DNA of 7,986 nucleotides from Pseudorhodoplanes sp. Its GTDB lineage: Bacteria; Pseudomonadota; Alphaproteobacteria; Rhizobiales; Xanthobacteraceae. Position 1 is the first letter of the stretch. The number at the start of each line of letters is the position of its first letter. The position numbers were made by a program, and so were the translations under genes. Positions 5,955-7,986 of this stretch are shown here, piece by piece. The notes beneath the pieces were generated by a model, which did no database searches, was not told where the DNA came from, and was given only the letters and a program-made list of their open reading frames with translations. Location: assembly GCA_008933495.1 (NCBI GenBank), contig WBUW01000119.1, positions 1 through 7,986 on the forward strand, read 5' to 3'.

Positions 5955-7142
5955 TCAATTTGTAACACGCGCTGCAACACCGGCCGCCGGCAAGCGTCCC
6001 CGCCGGGCGGTCTCAAGGACGATTTCGGCGGCATGACGGGCCGGTTCGGTCTTTCCGATCTCCATGATGGTGTCGAGCCTGCGGAACGCGTCCAGTTGCC
6101 GGTTGCGGGCCGGGCCGTCGGCAAACAGCGGCAACAGGGCGGCCGAAAGCTTGTCCGGCGTGCAGTCTTCCTGGATGAATTCCGGCACAACATTCTCGCC
6201 GAGCACCAGATTGGCCAGGATCGCCGACGGCACCTTGATCAGCCGGCGGGCGATCGCGGCCTCGAGCCGCGACACCTTGTAGGCGGTCACCATGGGAACG
6301 CCCGCAATCGCAAGTTCCAGCGTGACGGTCCCCGATTTCGCCAGCGCCGCGCGCGCCGTGCGAAATGCCGCGCGCCGCTCCTCCCGCTTGACCGCGATCT
6401 GCGGTCGCAAGGGCCAATGGGCGGTGGTGCGCAGCACCGCGTCCGCCAGATGCGAGGTCGTGGGGATCACGACGTCGAGCGGCCAGATGTCCTTGGCGAC
6501 GCGCTCGACCGTGCGCTCGAACGGGCCGATCAATCGTCTGATCTCGCCTTTCCGGCTCCCGGGCAGGATGAGGAGGATCGGCGGAGCGCTCGCGCGTCGC
6601 GCCGCTTCCGTCGCATTGGGGCGCAATTCGTCGACCTGCTCGACCAGCGGATGGCCAACATAGGTGCAGGGCGGTCCGCCCAGTTTGCGATGGACCTCGG
6701 GCTCGAACGGCAAAAGGCCGAGCACGTGATCGATGTAGCGGCGCATGGCACGGGCGCGGCCCGGACGCCATGCCCACACGCTCGGCGAGACATAATCGAC
6801 AATCGGGATGGACGGATTGGCACGCCGGACGCGGCGCGCGACGCGATGGGTGAAATCGGGGCTGTCGATGATGACCATCACGTCGGGACGCTCGGCGAGC
6901 GCGGCCTTGGCGGCCTGACGGATGCGGCTGAGGATCAAAGGCAGGCGCGAGGGGATCGCAGCAAGCCCCACAATGGCGAGCTCGTCGATGCGAAACAGCG
7001 ACGGCAGGCCGGCCGCCGCCATTTCGAACCCGCCCACCCCGCGAAACACGATGTCGTTGCCGTGCATGGCGCGCAAGGCATGCATCAAGGCGGCGCCAAG
7101 GCGGTCGCCGGATTCCTCGGTCGCGACGAGAAAGACTTTCAT
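5955..7142 (-). CDS. lpxB: Lipid-A-disaccharide synthase
   Basis: Glycosyltransferase family 19 enzyme on the inner face of the cytoplasmic membrane. It joins UDP-2,3-diacylglucosamine and lipid X to give the tetraacyl disaccharide 1-phosphate of lipid A. The product is 395 aa (E. coli 382). Family marks in order are LVATEESGDRLGA (5-17, the GExSGD region), IIDSPDF at 91-97, YVSPSVWAWR at 117-126, LLPFEPEV at 143-150, YVGHPL at 161-166, LPGSRKGEI at 193-201, KSGTVTLELA at 269-278, PMVTAYKV at 283-290 and the QEDCTPDKL C-terminal segment at 324-332. The usual GE in GExSGD reads TE here, and the canonical MGxxEV loop reads VGLAAI at about 58-63. I believe both are lineage variants rather than damage. 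The start ATG overlaps the lpxI stop by 4 nt (ATGA), which implies translational coupling, and GGGGG lies 4 nt upstream. It follows lpxI and precedes fabH on the same strand. Confidence 0.96.
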   Translation of the reverse strand: MKVFLVATEESGDRLGAALMHALRAMHGNDIVFRGVGGFEMAAAGLPSLFRIDELAIVGLAAIPSRLPLILSRIRQAAKAALAERPDVMVIIDSPDFTHRVARRVRRANPSIPIVDYVSPSVWAWRPGRARAMRRYIDHVLGLLPFEPEVHRKLGGPPCTYVGHPLVEQVDELRPNATEAARRASAPPILLILPGSRKGEIRRLIGPFERTVERVAKDIWPLDVVIPTTSHLADAVLRTTAHWPLRPQIAVKREERRAAFRTARAALAKSGTVTLELAIAGVPMVTAYKVSRLEAAIARRLIKVPSAILANLVLGENVVPEFIQEDCTPDKLSAALLPLFADGPARNRQLDAFRRLDTIMEIGKTEPARHAAEIVLETARRGRLPAAGVAARVTN

Positions 7143-7986
7143 CGCGCCCCCGCGTCTTTCATCCCGACGACGAAAATGTTCGCGCGGTCGGCGGCCTCGA
7201 CGATCGCGGCTGGTTCGGCGACGATGGTGCCGCCCGCAATCACGGCGAGCCCGGCCAGCCCGGCTTCGGCGACACCGGCGATGGTCCTGGGTCCGATCGA
7301 GGGAAGATCGAAGCGTCGATCCTGGCCCGGCTTGGGCGCCTTGACGAGCACGCCTGTCCTTTTCGGGGAGCGGATGCGCCCATTGCGGCGCAGTTCCGCG
7401 ACGCGCGCCAGCATCTGGTCGGTGCCCTCGCTCGCCTCCACTGCGAGCACATGATTGTTGGCGACGACCACGGCCTGTCCGATATCGAAGGGACCCATCG
7501 CCCGCAGCACGTCCAGGCCGCGGGCAATATCGGCCATGTCCTTTGCATTCGGTGCGGTGTTCGAAAGCGGACCTTCCGGCATCAGGATTTCCGGAGCGAC
7601 TTCGTGGGCGCCGAGCAGCCGGAAACCGAGATCTTCGAAGATTTTCGCGACGCCTTTGAGCAGGTGGTCATCGCCGCCGTAAAACTGGCGCACGATGCGG
7701 GGAAACAGCCGCAACGTGGTCCAGTCCAGCCGGATTTCGCGAATGGCCGGCCGGACGATGGTGCCGATGAAAATCACGTCGCGCAGGCGTTCCTTCCTGG
7801 CAATCCGGATGAAGCGGCCGAGCTGGCCGATGCGGGCCCAGTAATGCGGATAGCGCTTTACCGCTTCAGGGTCCGCCCAGGGCTGCAGCGCAAACAGCAC
7901 GACGCGCCGCCCCTGCCGGACAAGGGCATCGGCGACCGCAAAGGGAAAGCTGCCGCCGCCGCATATGATTGCAACAGCCTCGCCCC
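7139..7986 (-). CDS. lpxI: UDP-2,3-diacylglucosamine pyrophosphatase LpxI, N-terminus cut by the window
   Basis: LpxI (formerly DUF1009) hydrolyses UDP-2,3-diacylglucosamine to lipid X and UMP. It replaces LpxH in alphaproteobacteria and feeds LpxB directly. The frame is open from the window edge for 281 full codons to the TGA at 7141-7139. The first visible residues, GEAVAIICGGGSFPFAVADAL, match the family's glycine-rich N-terminal segment (usually IAGxGxLP), so only a few residues appear to be missing. A GTG at 7900 could be mistaken for a start but lies inside the conserved N-terminal domain and is not used. Other marks are YHYW-like YPHYWARIGQLG, IFIGTIVRP, GGDDHLL, the GPFDIGQAVVV and EASEGTDQML segments, then RRFDLPSIGPRTI. 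The Asp in this last segment (codon 7307-7309) is probably the catalytic Asp equivalent to Asp225 of Caulobacter LpxI (inference from memory). Upstream, outside the window, lpxA, fabZ and lpxD would be expected. Confidence 0.94.
   Translation of the reverse strand, partial: GEAVAIICGGGSFPFAVADALVRQGRRVVLFALQPWADPEAVKRYPHYWARIGQLGRFIRIARKERLRDVIFIGTIVRPAIREIRLDWTTLRLFPRIVRQFYGGDDHLLKGVAKIFEDLGFRLLGAHEVAPEILMPEGPLSNTAPNAKDMADIARGLDVLRAMGPFDIGQAVVVANNHVLAVEASEGTDQMLARVAELRRNGRIRSPKRTGVLVKAPKPGQDRRFDLPSIGPRTIAGVAEAGLAGLAVIAGGTIVAEPAAIVEAADRANIFVVGMKDAGAR

Noticed and set aside
5841..7454. 537-codon open frame on the plus strand opposite lpxB and lpxI
   Set aside because: It is antisense to two well-recognised genes, shows low-complexity Arg/Gly/Asp-rich wording typical of GC-rich shadow frames, and matches no family I know.
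7898..7900. GTG as the start of lpxI
   Set aside because: The upstream in-frame residues match the conserved glycine-rich LpxI N-terminus, so the true start is beyond the window.
1..7986. tRNA genes, CRISPR arrays, insertion sequences, attachment sites
   Set aside because: I looked on both strands and found no cloverleaf, regularly spaced repeats, transposase wording or flanking duplications.

Overview
The window reads as chromosomal DNA of a high-GC alphaproteobacterium. It is most like the Hyphomicrobiales (Bradyrhizobium/Rhodopseudomonas/Rhodoplanes-like lineages), judged from protein wording and the neighbourhood gltX-gltA facing lpxI-lpxB. It is densely packed with six protein-coding genes, all housekeeping in character. 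I see no RNA gene, insertion sequence, CRISPR array or phage gene.

Left part (1-3171): glnS (glutaminyl-tRNA synthetase, minus strand, its 3' end cut by the window edge) and gltX (glutamyl-tRNA synthetase, plus strand) are divergently transcribed from a shared 172-bp intergenic region that must hold both promoters. Middle (3172-4831): gltA (type II citrate synthase) follows gltX on the plus strand after a 253-bp gap rich in hairpins, so it probably has its own promoter. It converges on the next gene with a 93-bp gap containing a 9-bp inverted repeat.

Right part (4832-7986): a minus-strand unit lpxI (N-terminus cut by the window edge) -> lpxB -> fabH-like. lpxI and lpxB overlap by 4 nt (ATGA). 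They encode consecutive steps of lipid A synthesis: UDP-2,3-diacylglucosamine hydrolysis, then lipid A disaccharide formation. The fabH-like gene follows lpxB after 76 bp that hold two hairpins. It encodes a complete ketoacyl-ACP synthase III with an intact Cys-His-Asn triad. Its wording resembles FabH proteins I associate with Bacteroidetes more than the usual alphaproteobacterial FabH, so it may be a second, horizontally acquired copy.

No clearly undescribed system is visible. The points most worth a second look are the origin and role of this FabH, the GlnRS gene in a class where glutaminyl-tRNA is often made by the indirect (GatCAB) route, and the palindrome in front of fabH.
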